This document shows positions 30,440-42,360 of a stretch of DNA of 64,000 nt, one piece after another. Both the position numbers and the translations under genes were made by a program. The stretch spans positions 22,824,380 through 22,888,379 of the forward strand of contig NC_083344.1 of assembly GCF_019175385.1 (NCBI RefSeq), given 5' to 3'. Each line of letters begins with the position of its first letter. Position 1 is the first letter of the stretch. The notes beneath the pieces are model-generated. The model saw only the letters and a list, made by a program, of their open reading frames with translations, ran no database searches and was not told where the DNA came from. This stretch comes from Lycium barbarum (Eukaryota > Streptophyta > Magnoliopsida > Solanales > Solanaceae).

Positions 30440-33365
30440 TGTTATGTCCCGTGTTTTCGTATAATTGGAAATTGAGAAATAATTACGATTTATGTGTTAT
30501 AAGGAAATATTTTGATTTTGGTGAATATGACTATGTTGGTTATGGAATCTTTAATGTTAAGACATCGGGAAAGGCCGAGGGTAAATTTGGAGTTTCGGAA
30601 ATTAGTTTCGGGAATTACAAAACGGACTTTTAAGGAATTGGGCCAAGGAATTAGAACACAAGAAATTGAGGCCCAAAGTAGTGGGGTGGCCGGCCAAAGG
30701 CCAAGGCCCAAACCCATTTTAATGTCATGTGTTGAGCACATGACCTCTACAATTGGATATATATCATGTTAGTCTTTAGAATTATCAAGAACAAAAGAAA
30801 AATCCAAGAACACCACATAAAAAGGGCTCTCGGCCGAGAATAGGAAAGAGAGAAAAAAATTGTGCTAGCTTGTGTTGTGATCCAAAAATCTTAGTTTCTA
30901 CATAGTTGTGAAGTGCTCAAGACCCTCTTCAACGGGGTATAATTAGTTTGGCACAAGAACTACGTTTGCGACAAGTCGGGGTTTCAAGAAAAGGTGAGAA
31001 TTCTTACACTTTTGTGTTATAGAATTGATATGAATGTGTTAAGGATTGAGAATAGACGAGAACCCCGTAACTTTGATGTGTGAATGAAGCCGTGGGTGTG
31101 TGTATATTTTGCAAGGTGGCCGTGTGCCCTTAGGAAGGAGAAATAAATGTGAATTGATCTTGTTTAGTTTGTTTAATGCGTCGTTGTGACCTTTATGTCG
31201 TAAGTGAATGATTAATGAATTGAAATGGCGTTGGAAAATGATTTCGGAACGTTATCGGAAAGTATATACCTTTGGTATATTTGCGTATATCATTGTATAT
31301 CTTTGATGCTAAAGACTTTAAATATGATTTATGGTTGATATTAATGAATTCGGAATGAAATGACGCAAGTTAGAACGTTCGTTGTAAGTTTTGATGTTTT
31401 GAAAGAATTATGGAAAGTAATGAATCTTGGGCAATTTCGTATATGGCTTGGAATGTATTTGGAATGTGATTGAATAATCTTGAATGAGTGAATGAATACA
31501 ATAACATGGATATAGATTTGGAGTTTTGGAAGTTTGAATGAAAAGTTGCCAACTTAGGTAATAAGGTAGAACTTTGAAGCTAGAGTGGTTTGGTTATGAT
31601 TTGTGTTGTTGTTGATGTGTGGGCTGTTGTTGTTGATGTATTTTGAGCCGAGCTAAGTCTCGGGGGTGTTAGATTTATAGGGGAAATGCTGCCGAAATTT
31701 CGGTAGGAAAAAATGAAGTTAATGGCATTTTTAAGCCTAAGAATCTCAATTGGTAACTTTGACCATTTGCAGATTTTAGACGAAACGGGACTTGACTTTT
31801 GGGAGAGCATACGACGTCTGTAAGGTACGTAAAGCTTCCCACTTCTTCGTTTGGCATGTCTTAGTGTGCTAGGTGAATATTGGAACTTCCGGAGCATTTC
31901 TGCTCCTCGAAACCCGATTCACAGAAAAGTTAGTATTCATTCAATTCAATTGAAGCCTAAGGGCTCTATTTTGGCTAGAATGCCACCAATCGTCCGAAAC
32001 CTATCGAAATGTGATCGGGTCACCTGGTAATGATTATGTATGACCTTTTGGCCTATTAATGTTCGTGAATTATGTTCGCCACCTCAATTTGACTCGAGGT
32101 GGGCCCGCTAACCCCGAGATGCCCTATTTGTCCTATCGGGCTCTCCTTTGGAATAAGATTTGATATGAACCCTTTGATTTTGAAACGTTCTTCTATGGGC
32201 TATGTTTTGAATATTATGATATGCTAAGTTACGTTTTGAGCCATACGTAATATTTTGGAAACGTTTTGTGAAATGAAACTTTGTATCGACTAAGTATTCG
32301 ATTATTTTGTACTATGAAATGACTTATGAGACTACTAAGTTTTGAAAGGATATTTTGAAATATGGATTGCATTTGCTTGCTCACGACTCCGCTCATGCCT
32401 TATGATGACTTCGTTCACCGGTTCCCGGGCCGGTTATGATTCATGCGCCTTATAATAATTCGGCTGTATGCTGTGTTACGGTTCCCGAGGCTTCGCCATA
32501 GGGCCGAGTTCCGTTTGGAGTTATGCTGTGATATGGCTCGTGATGCGATACGCTCACCTATGATTATGCTTGTGTTCGGGGATGTACGGAGATTTGAAAC
32601 CTTCTAGTGTTATGCTGTGTGTGGCGCCAGCGTCGGAGTGGCGACCACGTTCCTAAGCGTTTGCATGATTTCATTTGCATTATGTATACGTATATGATTT
32701 CGATATAGATTTTGACCTACCCATTTGTACTCCACTTTGACATTTGATTTGCTATCGGTTTTGATCCATATTTCTGTACTCCGTGCTTTACATACTCAGT
32801 ACATATTTCGTACTGACCCCCTTTCTTCGGGGGCTGCGTTTTATGCCCGCAGGTGCAGATATCGGTGATCCTCCGCAGTAGGCTTCACTTCTTGCTATTC
32901 CGGAGTACTCCTATTTGATCCGGAGTCCACTTTTGGTACAGACTCTTTTTGCTTTGTATATATTCGGTATGCTTGACTATTTGGGTACGGCGGGGCCCTG
33001 TCTCGCCATATGTCTTTGTTTGAGTTTGTAGAGGCCTGTAGTCATATATGTGGGGCGAGGGTCCTATGTATGTTTGTCTGATTTTGTTTTCTGGTCTTAA
33101 AGTGGTCCGTTCGTTATGATGGCCCCAAATGGCCCTTATGCTTATGTTTGCACTTTTGGCCGGCGATGTCTACTCCGCCGCTTCGTTTGTATTTGATATG
33201 ATATTTTGATTTGGCACGACCGCTTAAGACATATTTTGATATAAATTATGTTCGGTATGATTTCGAAAAATTATGAAATAAGTTTGGATTTGAAAATGAA
33301 TGTGCGATTCGGTCTGGGTACCCAGGTAGGGTGCCAGTCGCGGCCCACGGGGCTGGGTCGTGACA
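30440..33365 (+). repeat. 3' LTR of element A (2926 bp)
   Basis: Full-length partner of 19639-22564, starting TGTTATGTCCCG and ending CGTGACA, followed by GTATA. About 30 scattered substitutions and no length change. Putative intron landmarks: GT at 31825, AG at 32852. Confidence 0.97.
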
Positions 33366-33370
33366 GTATA
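33366..33370. other. Target site duplication of element A, right copy
   Basis: GTATA, identical to 19634-19638. Confidence 0.95.
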
Positions 33371-33981
33371 CCGAACTGTTTTGGTGTATACTCATGTATC
33401 TTTATGGATTGAAATTAGAAAGGAGTTAATTGAAGTCTTTGTTATTGTTGTTGTTGGTTGTTGATTGTGTGGTAGTTAAGAGAAAGTAAAAGAGGTGCTG
33501 CCTGTTTCATTTTAGAATCGAATTATCATTTGATATACATGATATACTAACGCCATCTGAGTTCGTATGTGCATTCTTTGTTTTAGGATTGGCGCACTAG
33601 TTGTGATACGTTCATTGTTGGATTGCAGTGACAACTTGAGGTATGTTAAGGCTAACCTCTTCTTTCTCTTGGCATGATCATTATGAAACGAAACGTATCA
33701 GAAGCTCTATACCATGATGAATCTGCTCTTAGTAGCAAGAGAAATTTATGTTGATTCATGTTCTAGTAGTATGGTTCTTAGCAAGCCCTTCCCAAGATTT
33801 AGTATGCTTCATAGAGTTACATGTCGATGAAAATGCTAGTTCATAATGTTGTTTGGAGGTGTAACGACCTTACGTCACTCCGACATACTCAGGATGTATT
33901 ATATCATACTTATGCATTATATATATACATAGGATATCATGATGATGATTGCCCATAGAGGCTTGACAGACTTTATATATG

Positions 33982-33982
<1 letters not shown>

Positions 33983-34059
<77 letters not shown>

Positions 34060-34088
34060 TGGTGTTATATACGCACCACTCATCAGTG

Positions 34089-34124
<36 letters not shown>

Positions 34125-34155
34125 TGGTGTTATATACGCACCACTCATCAGTGTT
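33983..34155. repeat. Duplicated (AT)n microsatellite in element B LTR
   Basis: An AT run of about 74 bases (33984-34057) is followed by a 33-base spacer (34058-34090), a second AT run to 34122, and the same spacer again (34123-34155). Spacer and AT run together form a two-copy minisatellite. Reading frames through it encode only Ile-Tyr repeats and are not genes. Confidence 0.9.
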
Positions 34156-34871
34156 TAGGATGATGATGCCCACAGAGGCTTGATAGGCGTTATATACGCA
34201 TATATATGTATGAGCAGGCGTTACATACGCATATATATACAATACTTATGCATATCATGGCCCTCAGAGGCAGTTCAGATATACAGGTTGTACCCTTACC
34301 TTATGCTGCTCTCATGTCTTCTTTATGTTACTTTCATGCCTTACATACCTAGTACATTGTTCATACTGACACCCCTTTTTCTTTGGGGACTCTTCGTTTC
34401 ATGCGCACAGGTTCAAGTAGGTAGGGTGACAGTCCATATCAGTAGGTTGCTGCTAAGCTGATATTAGGGCACTCCACTTGTCTCGAAGTTGTTGTCGTGT
34501 CTTGGTACGGTATTTTTGTTGTACATATGGGTATGGCGGGGCCCTATCCCGACCTTATTATGTTATGTACTCCAGTAGAGTCTTGTCGATAGTTATGGCA
34601 CAGTTAGACTTTTTATGGCCTTCTCGGCCCGTATTTTGTTGCATAGATGTCTATGGCGGCCTTGTCGGCTCGTACTATCATGTTCAGCATGTATAGATTT
34701 CCTTTTGGGTCTTGTCCCTTCCTAGGTTATTTCCCGTATGAGTTAGCAGGTTATCATATGATGACCCTCGTAGTCTACCTTTATTATGGTTATGATAAGA
34801 AAGGATGTCTAGCGGTGGTCGGCAAGTAAGGCCTGGGTGCCCATCATGACCCTCCGGTTTGGGTCGTGATA

Positions 34872-35142
34872 GGTCTACCGAAGACTTTAGGCAATTTTGA
34901 TGCCATATTGGTTATTATTGATAGGTTAACTAAGTTCATGCACTTCATTCCAGTTCAGACTACTTACAACTCGGAGAAGTTGGCCAGGCTCTACATTAAA
35001 GAGATCGTCGGATTGCATGGTGTGCCCATTTCCATCATTTCGGATCGAGGCACTCAGTTCATTTTCCATTTTCTGGAGGACTTAGCAAAAGGAATTGGGG
35101 ACCCAGTTAGACCTTAGTACCTCATTCTGCCCGCAGACCAAT
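34872..35142 (+). pseudogene. pol: Element C integrase core, left fragment
   Basis: Starts at the edge of B's LTR with GLPKTLGNFDAI, then IIDRLTKFMHF, VQTTYNSEKLARLYIKEIV and ISDRGTQF (second catalytic Asp), and runs to the solo LTR insertion at 35143. The true frame shifts slightly near 35100. It continues at 38499 as NGLSER, which supplies the glutamate of the D-D-E set. The first Asp and everything upstream were separated by the B insertion. Confidence 0.9.
35138..35142. other. Target site duplication of solo LTR S1, left
   Basis: CCAAT, repeated at 38494-38498. Removing the LTR and one copy restores a normal integrase context (PQTNG...SER). Confidence 0.95.
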
Positions 35143-38100
35143 TGTTACACCCCGTAAGAGTCTGTGCTATTTTAATTAAGACAAGAAAGAATGAGTTAAG
35201 AAAGTTCAAGGAAAGTTAATCGAGTTAGTAAGAATATCGTTATATATATGGTTGCCTTAAGTATCCCGAGGTGACATCGTAACCTAAAGGATTTGAAATC
35301 GCGTTATGAGCGTATATGAGGTAATGTGAGTGCCCTTTTAAAGTATTTGAGATTATTAGTAATGATATAGAAGATGGATAAAAGATATGAATATATTTTT
35401 GCGATTGGAGTTTCGTCGAAGCTTCGTAAGTTCTCCAGTTACGTTTAAGGTTATGGTGATTCTCCGGACCCTTCGAGACGTGTATGGATTGTTATGTATG
35501 TATATGGGTATGTATATGTATGTATAAGAGGTTACATGAGAGTTGGAAGAGGATTAGAAGATAAACTAATCTAAACAAAATGAATCGGAACAACTTCAGT
35601 AAAATCTCGGACCAGATTTTTAGCCCATATTGTTGGGGGCATATCTCCTAGTATATGAGGAGTTTTAAGGTGTTTCAAAATCCTAAAATGAAGTTCATCG
35701 AGTCTAGTTTCCAACGCAACAAACCGCTCGTCCAAATGATATTTGGATAAGGAAATATGGAGGATGCAATTTGGGCTGGCAGGGCAGCAAGTTTGGACCC
35801 GACCCAAACACTAATGTTTCGGCCCATGAGGCCCATTAACGTTAATATATATGGAAAATTCACTTGAGGGCTGATCATTTTCAGCTAATATCCTCCAAAA
35901 ACATTAGAGAGAGAGAGAGAGAGATCCTAGGCTAAGGAAGCCATTTTGATCAAAATCCGAGCTCCGAATCCCGAAGCTCATGAAGAGAAAAACGTTGTAC
36001 GTTGCGTTGCCTTCAATTTGAGATAAATATTGGTCTTGGGAGATGAAATTTTCGTGGTGGAGCTTCTGATAAGGTATTTATAAAATTCCTTTTATTTTAT
36101 TAAAGTGTTTATTTAGAGTTTTAACGAATTAGAACGGAGAAAACAACATTATAAACTCGTTTGTTGTTTTGTTGAAATTTATGGGTGAGGGGCTGTTTTA
36201 ATTGAAATTGATGGACTGATTTGAATTAATATTTTGGTTGTTGTAATCATGGATATGTGAGGAGAGTGACGGAATTTAATGGTTAGAGTTGGAGTTAAAT
36301 TGTTGTGGGTTGTTGTAAGGATTATAGAGATAATAATGTGGTTTTATTGCACATGAGTAGATGATGTGGTGTCGAGTGGCTGCTGTTGTATTTCCCTGAA
36401 ATTTTCTGAAAATATTGCATGAAATAAGGTATAAAAAGTGCATATGGGCTGCTTGGTGTATTGCAAGTGTTCGTTAGAATTTCGGGCATCGTTATGTTAC
36501 AGTTGGGGGCTGTTTTGATATGTTGTTGTTCTTGTTGAAATAAAAGAATTGAAGATATGGTTGTGTCCATATGTTATTGTTGGTATTTCTGTGTCAATAG
36601 GAGAGCAATTGGAAATTCGGATAGACGAGTTTATAGGGGAAATGCTGCCCAAATTTTTGTAGACAAGTAATGAGTTAAAGATTGAATACCAAAAGCCTTA
36701 TAGTTAACAATTGGTAAAAATGACCATTTGTAGGTTTTGGCCGAAACGGAGATTGAGTTTGGACAAGCGTGAGTAGCGCAAAAAGTATGTAAAGCTTATC
36801 CTTTCCTTCTTTGGCATGCCCTAGGTCTACTAGGTTGAGATTTCGGCCTCGGGGACCATCCTGCTCATCGTAACCCGAGATTAGTTTTCGTTACTATTCA
36901 TTCAATAGAATTGAATTATAAAAGGTGCATTTTACTAGAAAAGTGGTTGGACTTCCAAAACGTTTACAAATATAACCCGATCGTTCTAAAACTTTCTTGG
37001 ATGACTCCGTAGAGTCTAATGGGCGTGATTCTCGTCCGCCGCCTCGACTTGGCCCGAGGTGGGCCCGCTATCCCCGATGCCTCTCTTATTGTTCTGTTTG
37101 TCTTATTCCCGTACGGTAAGTCAAGGGAACTCATGGTTATTGTTCCGACTACTAAACGGGAGATATTTTATCTATCCCGAGACGGATTTTAATGATTATT
37201 GACCCAATTGTGGGGACCGAACCCTGACATGTGATGTACGGCTTTAGCCAATGTACTCTTGTCCGGAGTTCGCAGGTAACTCCTGGTTATTATGCTGTTC
37301 ACTATATGATAGGTGTTATGACCACCTTCATGAGCATTATAAAATGTTTTTGACATCTAAAGCGTTTTTAAAAATCTTACCCTGAGATTCTGGACAAACT
37401 ACTTATTTTCTTTATTTTCCGATATACGATTTTGGTATACCTGAGTCCTGTGTGATGCATGATCCTGGCATGTGTGATTATGTTTGGAAAGTGATAATTT
37501 GGCATTTTGTCTGGTTATCTTCTGTGTTACCGAGTCCCGGGCCGGTTATGTGAATATGCGCATATGTGATATTGGCCGCTGGACCCTCGACCGCGGCGTG
37601 CCCGACATTGACTGCTGGACCCTTGACCGCGTCATGCCGGACGTGTGGCATTGACTGCTGGACCCTTGACTGCGTCTGCCGCACTTGTGATTATGCCGAC
37701 ATAGACCGCTGGACCCTTGACCGCGGTATGTCGAACTTGTGATAGAAAACCGCTGGATACTTGACCGCGGTATGTGTGATTGTGACCGCTGGACTTATGG
37801 CCGCGGAAATTGTGCGTTGATTCTTCTATGTGTGTGAAACAAAGATGTTTTCCAAAAGAAAGCAAACATTTTGTCATCCCGATTGCCGTGTTGATTTCTC
37901 CGGAACTTCTTTTGCCTGTTGTACGCCGGATACGACTCCTTAGTATGCTGGCTATTGTGCTCGCTTTCTATATATCGTATTTCAGTTGTGACTTTGCTTT
38001 CTGTGTTGTATGCTTTACATACTCAGTACATATTTCGTACTGACCCCCTCTTTTCGGGGGGGGGGGGGGTGCGTTTCATGCCGCGCAGGTACTCCCAGGT

Positions 38101-38493
38101 GAGTTGAAGACAGTATAGAAGATGTTCCAGTGCAGATGGCAAGCTCCATTTGTTCCCGGAGTGCTGCCGAGTCAGAGTTGGTATGTTATGCTTTCTGGAT
38201 TACGTTAGAGACTCTGCAGACAGCGTCGTGGGTATTGGTTGTCAGTCTGTAAGCGGCTCCGTCAGCCAAAATGTCGGTCTGTGTTATGTACTGAATTTTG
38301 TATGATTATTGATTCGTTATGCTTGGAAGCTACGTGAAAGAATATTTCTGGAAAAAAAAAATTACGATGTATTTCATCTCATTTGTTTTGAAAAGTTTGA
38401 CATGATTTTATGTGCAGCAAGAGTCTGAGGGTTCGCTCGGCCCTAGGTAAGGGTCGGGTACCCATCACACCCTAGCGGAATTAGGGTGTGACA
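35143..38493 (+). repeat. Solo LTR S1 (3351 bp)
   Basis: TGTTACACCCCG...GGTGTGACA with perfect CCAAT duplications and no internal region, so a solo LTR left by LTR-LTR recombination. Modules: TATATATG near 35846, a (GA)n run at about 35906-35924, GGGGAAATGCTGCC at 36638-36651, donor-like GTATGTAAAGC with GT at 36785, CCCGGGCCGG at 37536-37545 followed by a GACCGCTGGACCC minisatellite (37570-37806), CTGAC at 38040-38044, a C/G hairpin whose 3' arm has grown to 14 G (38056-38069), and an acceptor ending at 38088. The GACAGCGTCGTGGGTA block after the acceptor is shared with S3. Confidence 0.93.
37570..37806 (+). repeat. Minisatellite in S1
   Basis: About six degenerate units of GACCGCTGGACCCTTGACCG, each a near-palindrome (CCGCTGG...CCGCGG), inside the putative LTR intron. 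Confidence 0.85.
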
Positions 38494-38498
38494 CCAAT

Positions 38499-39235
38499 GG
38501 TCTGTCCGAGAGGGCTATTTAGGTATTAGAGAATATTTTATTGTCTTATGTGATCGACTTTTGTGGTCATTGGGATCAGTTCTTTCCTTTGGTTGAGTTC
38601 GCGTACTACAAAAGTTATCACTCGAGCATTGATATGGCTTTGTTTGAGGCTTTATATGATAGGAGATGTCGTTCTCCGATTGGTTAGTTTGATGCCTTCG
38701 AGGTGAGACTTGGGGTACTGATTTTGTTGAGAGAGTTCTTGGATAAGGTGAAGCTGATTCAGGAAAAGATTCTTGCAAGTCAGAGTAGGAAAACAGAGTA
38801 TGCAGACCGGAAGGTTCGGGATTTGGAGTTCATGTTTGGTGACCAGGTTCTATTGAACGCTTCACCCATAAACCGTGTGATTCGATTTTGGAAGAAGGGC
38901 AAGTTGAGCACGAGCTTTATTGGTCCCTTTGAGATACTTCATCGTGTTGGTGAGGTGGTTTATGAGTTGGATTTTCCACCAAGTTTGTCAGGTGTTCATC
39001 CAGTGTTCCATGTGTCCATGTTGAAGAAATACCACTCAAACGGACCCTATATCAACCAATGTGACTCGGTATTGTTTCACCATAATCTATCATTCGAGGA
39101 AGAGGCGGTAGCAATCTTGGATAGGCAAGTGAGGAAGTTGAGATCAAAATATAGGTTCAGTTAAGGTACAATGGAAGCACTGTCCAGTTGAGGTGGCTAC
39201 ATGGGAGACTGAGGCTGATATGCGTACTAGATATC
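38499..39235 (+). pseudogene. pol: Element C integrase C-terminus and chromodomain-like tail
   Basis: Continues the 34872-35142 fragment after S1. It reads NGLSERAI, a TAG, VLENILLSYVIDF, FAYYKSYHSSIDMALFEALYDRRCRSPIG, another TAG, then an open segment from about 38703 with KVKLIQEKILASQSRKTEYADRK, DLEFMFGDQVLL, LSTSFIGPFEILHRVGEV and FHVSMLKKYH, to a stop at 39164. A small frameshift separates this from a tail reading VQWKHCPVEVATWETEADM, the chromodomain-like end. The fragment stops at ATATC (39231-39235), where element D's LTR begins. Confidence 0.88.
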
Positions 39236-41506
39236 TGTTACACCTCAAAGAATTTGTGTCATTTGCATCTTAAGTAAACTAATGTAAGCCCAAAGAGGTC
39301 ATGGAACCCTTATAAGGTTAAATAAGACTTTTCACAACTGCTAAGAAAGTGTCTAAAGGTTCCGGGATCAAACGAATCGAAGGAATTAAGTTCGTCGAAA
39401 CTTTGGGAAAACATGGCAGAATTCCAGCCAAAATTGTACGTTCGGTACCTCATTTTCCAGAATTTTCTAGATATTGGCAGAAAGTTGAAAATTTGATATC
39501 CCATGTACGGGGGACGTACATGGAAGTACAACACATACATGTAGGGCGTACTTTATGTCGGTGGAATTTTAAGTGAAGCTTTGTATTAATTTTTCTCTCA
39601 TTTGGTTTAATTCTTCACCTATTTCAGACCCTAAAACACTCCCAAACCCTTTCCATGAGTTCCTATACGAAACCCAAGCAAAACTCAAGAAATTTGAGTG
39701 AATCAAGTGTTAGAAAGCTCATTTGTGTTTGTTGAGTGCAAGAAGTTCTTGTTGTTGAAGTTGGAGGTTTTCCCCAAGTGAAGTAATTTGATCTAGAGCT
39801 TGTTCGTGCATAATTAAGGTAAGGTTTCATCTCTATTGCATCTTCTTGAGGTTTTTTTATTGTTATACAACTTGATTTAAGGAAGAAAGTGAAAAAGGAA
39901 GTGCAAGAAGAGTTAGAAACCATGTTGAGATTATGAACTATTTTGAGCATGTTATGGTTGTGTTGTTAAGCTAATTTCCATGTATATGGATAGTATCTAA
40001 TGTTGTTTGTGTGTTGATGAGATTATGCTCCTTGATTGGGAAGAAAGAAAGTGTATATTGTTATTGTATATTGATATACTTTGGCTGGTTTGGTGTATAT
40101 TTTTTGTATGGATAGTGAAAGGAGTATTTAAGGACTTTTGTAAGCTTGTTCTTGTAACTGTGGGTTGATGTATATGTTGTTGTGGCTAGAGAATAAGGGG
40201 AAGTGCTGCCCGTTTCATTTTAGAATCAAGTTATCGTTGATATACCTGATTTACTAGCGCCATCTAAGTTTGCAAATGTATTCCTTGTTATAGGACTGGC
40301 GTGCTAGTTGCAATCAGCTCGATAGTTGGATTGCTTGGACAACTTGAGGTATATTAAGGTTATTCTCTTTCCTTCTTTTAGCATGATCCTTATGAACATA
40401 ACTTACACCTAACATTAATCCATAATTATTCTATTCTTAGAAGCTAGTGATGTTCCATGTTGATGCATGTTCTATAATGTTGTTTCCAGAAAGCCTTTCT
40501 TCAAAGTCAGTATGATTCCTAGAGTTACTTGTTGATGAGCATGCTATCTCATAATGTTGTTCGGAGGTATAACGACCTTACGGGATGTACGTTTGTCATA
40601 CTTATTCATTCCATTTCATTTACATATGCATGTATAGACTTGTGACCCCTCAGGCGTTATATACGCGTATATTATGTATTATATATATATATATATGTAT
40701 GGGGTATAGGAAATGTGATACTATTATATACGCACTACCACCTGATCTGCTGGTCATATGATGATGATGATGATGCCAACAGAGGCCGATATGATACGAT
40801 GGAATGCCCACATAGGCTTTACAGGCGTTATATATGCATATATATATGTATGACCTCATGCATGCATACATAGCATTTATGCATATCATTGGCCCATAGC
40901 GGCAGTTCTGATTTATAGGTTGATTCTCTGATGTCTCATGCTACTTTCATGTTTCTATTATGTTGTTTTCCATGCCTTACATACTTGGTACATTGTTCGT
41001 ACTGACGCCCCATTCCTGGAGGCGCTGCGTTTCATGCTCACAGGTCTTGATATACAGGTTGACGGTCCTTCTAGTAGAATATCAGCTCAGCAAATAGTGT
41101 TGTTGCACTCCACTTGTTGCGGAGTTGCCTTGTGAGTTAGCATGGTTATATACGCATATGCATGGGTATGGCGAGGCCCTGTCCCGACCACATTATGTCA
41201 TGTACTCCAGTAGAGGATTGAGACAGTTATGTACAGTTAGATGTTGTATGGCCTTGTCGGCTTATGTACTATTGCATAGATGTGTGTGACAGCCTTGTCG
41301 GCTCGCCCAGTATGTCCAGCTTGTTATATAGTTATGTCCTTTCAGACCTGATTTATTCCAGTCTATTTCTTATATGAGTCAGTGGTCTACCTCATGGAGG
41401 CCCTAATGGCCCACCTATGCTTATGAATACATTACGAATGTATGTCCAGTGATACTCGATAAGTAAGACTAGGTGCCCGTTATGGCCCTCTAGTTTGGGT
41501 CATGGA
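39236..41506 (+). repeat. 5' LTR of element D (about 2271 bp)
   Basis: Starts TGTTACACCTCAAAG and ends near GGGTCATGGA, followed by a Met-tRNA primer site, so it is a 5' LTR of a plus-strand element inserted at the end of C (left flank ATATC). Modules: GGGGAAGTGCTGCC at about 40197, donor-like GAG|GTATATTAAGG with GT at 40349, CTGAC at 41002-41006, a CGCC/GGCG stem in place of the C5/G5 stem, an acceptor CTCACAG ending at 41043, and GGGTATGGCGAGGCCCTGT at about 41164. The overall layout resembles B's LTR, so D and B are sister families. Confidence 0.85.
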
Positions 41507-41511
41507 AAAAG

Positions 41512-41523
41512 TGGTATCAGAGC
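41512..41523 (+). other. Primer binding site of element D
   Basis: TGGTATCAGAGC a few bases after the LTR end. Confidence 0.93.
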
Positions 41524-42360
41524 AATTCTGTCCTAGGGTTGTCTACAAGTTGTGCCCAGTAAAGGCTTGTTTATGAGTGTGTTGCGCGCCACACTTATAA
41601 ACACGAGGCTGCAGGGCATTTAGGATGGTTGCCCTTCTTTTTTATTCTAGATCGTGCTATAGAGCTGAGTCATAGGGTGTGGAGACTTTCGACCCTAACC
41701 TTTGTTTGTTTTACAATTTAAGGATAATTTATTCAGAAAGGACTACAGATGATTCGAGGATTCTAATGACGTCAGGAAGAAGAGTGGGTTACTTTTTTAG
41801 AGTAGGACCCAAGTAAGGATATAACCTTCATTGAAATAGACCCATCTGAGTTTCAGGAAGAATAAGCACTACAGGTATCGTCGACTTTGATGAGTATAGA
41901 GGAGCCATAAAGAGCTTCGATGTTGTTAGTTTCACCTTTGGCCATAGCTGTGCAAGAAAGGAGAAGGCCAATGTTGGGAGTTGATCCCCAAGCTTCGATT
42001 TATGGTAGACTAGCAAATAGTGCAGGGCCTTCTGAGAAACCGAGGAGTTTGCAGCCTGAGGACCCCATTAACCAAGACTTGACGGCATCTTTGGAGCAAG
42101 GTTCGAATGAAGGTTTTGGCCAGACCGGACAGGTTAGTATGGTTGGTACATTTGTAGAGGTTTCGATTCGCGATGACTAACTGATGGAGGGACATCAGGA
42201 AGAAGCAGTTCCACATCCTATGTTAGAACAATTTATGCCAGCTCAGGATTCTAGAATAGAGCCATGGCAAGGCCCACATCCGTCGAAGTTTCAGGACCAG
42301 AGTAACTAATGATGGAAGGTATATTTGTCGCTTTTTATATTCTGAAATGTTCTATGTTAT
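41524..42360 (+). mobile_element. Element D leader and possible degenerate gag start, cut by element F
   Basis: The first about 170 bases follow the leader pattern of element A (a TTGTCTAC...GTGTGTTGCGCGCC hairpin region and GCAGGGCATTTAGGATG). The rest shows no recognisable gag domain. One open segment of 86 codons (41920-42180) has no family match that I can see. The sequence stops at GTTAT (42356-42360), the left target site of element F. Confidence 0.55.

Larger units (their letters stand above)
19639..33365 (+). mobile_element. Element A, complete chromovirus (Tekay/Del-like) with internal duplication
   Basis: 13,727 bp bounded by two 2926-bp LTRs (TGTTATGTCCCG...CGTGACA) and GTATA target duplications. 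Order: 5' LTR, Met-tRNA primer site, leader, gag-protease-RT, RNase H-integrase, a second protease-RT-RNase H-integrase block, chromodomain tail, polypurine tract, 3' LTR. By eye the LTRs differ at about 30 positions (about 1 percent), so insertion is recent compared with its surroundings. The element is not autonomous as seen: amber stops, a protease substitution and an integrase deletion are present. Its size is inflated by the 2735-bp duplication; without it the element would be about 11 kb. Confidence 0.97.
18761..34871 (+). repeat. 3' LTR of element B (unit 2), split by element A
   Basis: Starts TGTTGCATTTCG at 18761 after the purine tract 18748-18760, is interrupted at GTATA (19634-19638) by element A, and resumes at 33371. 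It ends GTCGTGATA at 34871 (expected GTGACA, one C to T change). Without the insertion it is about 2.38 kb. Modules seen: a GGACCGTATAT palindrome cluster (18976-19115), a GAGGTGCTGCC block near 33493, a donor-like GAG|GTATGTTAAGG with GT at 33641, CTGAC at 34366-34370, a CCCC/GGGG hairpin, and an acceptor CACAG ending at 34410. The right flank (from 34872) is integrase of element C, so B was inserted in C. Confidence 0.85.

Noticed and set aside
33939..34242. Frames encoding long Ile-Tyr repeats
   Set aside because: Direct translation of an AT microsatellite.
37566..37806. CRISPR-like array
   Set aside because: The repeats are degenerate, lack uniform unique spacers, and lie in a plant LTR.
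37478..37877. Minus-strand frames with repeated AVKGPAV-like units
   Set aside because: Translation of the S1 minisatellite.
39236..41506. Reading this LTR as the 3' LTR of element C
   Set aside because: A Met-tRNA primer site follows it and no polypurine tract precedes it, so it is the 5' LTR of a separate element D.
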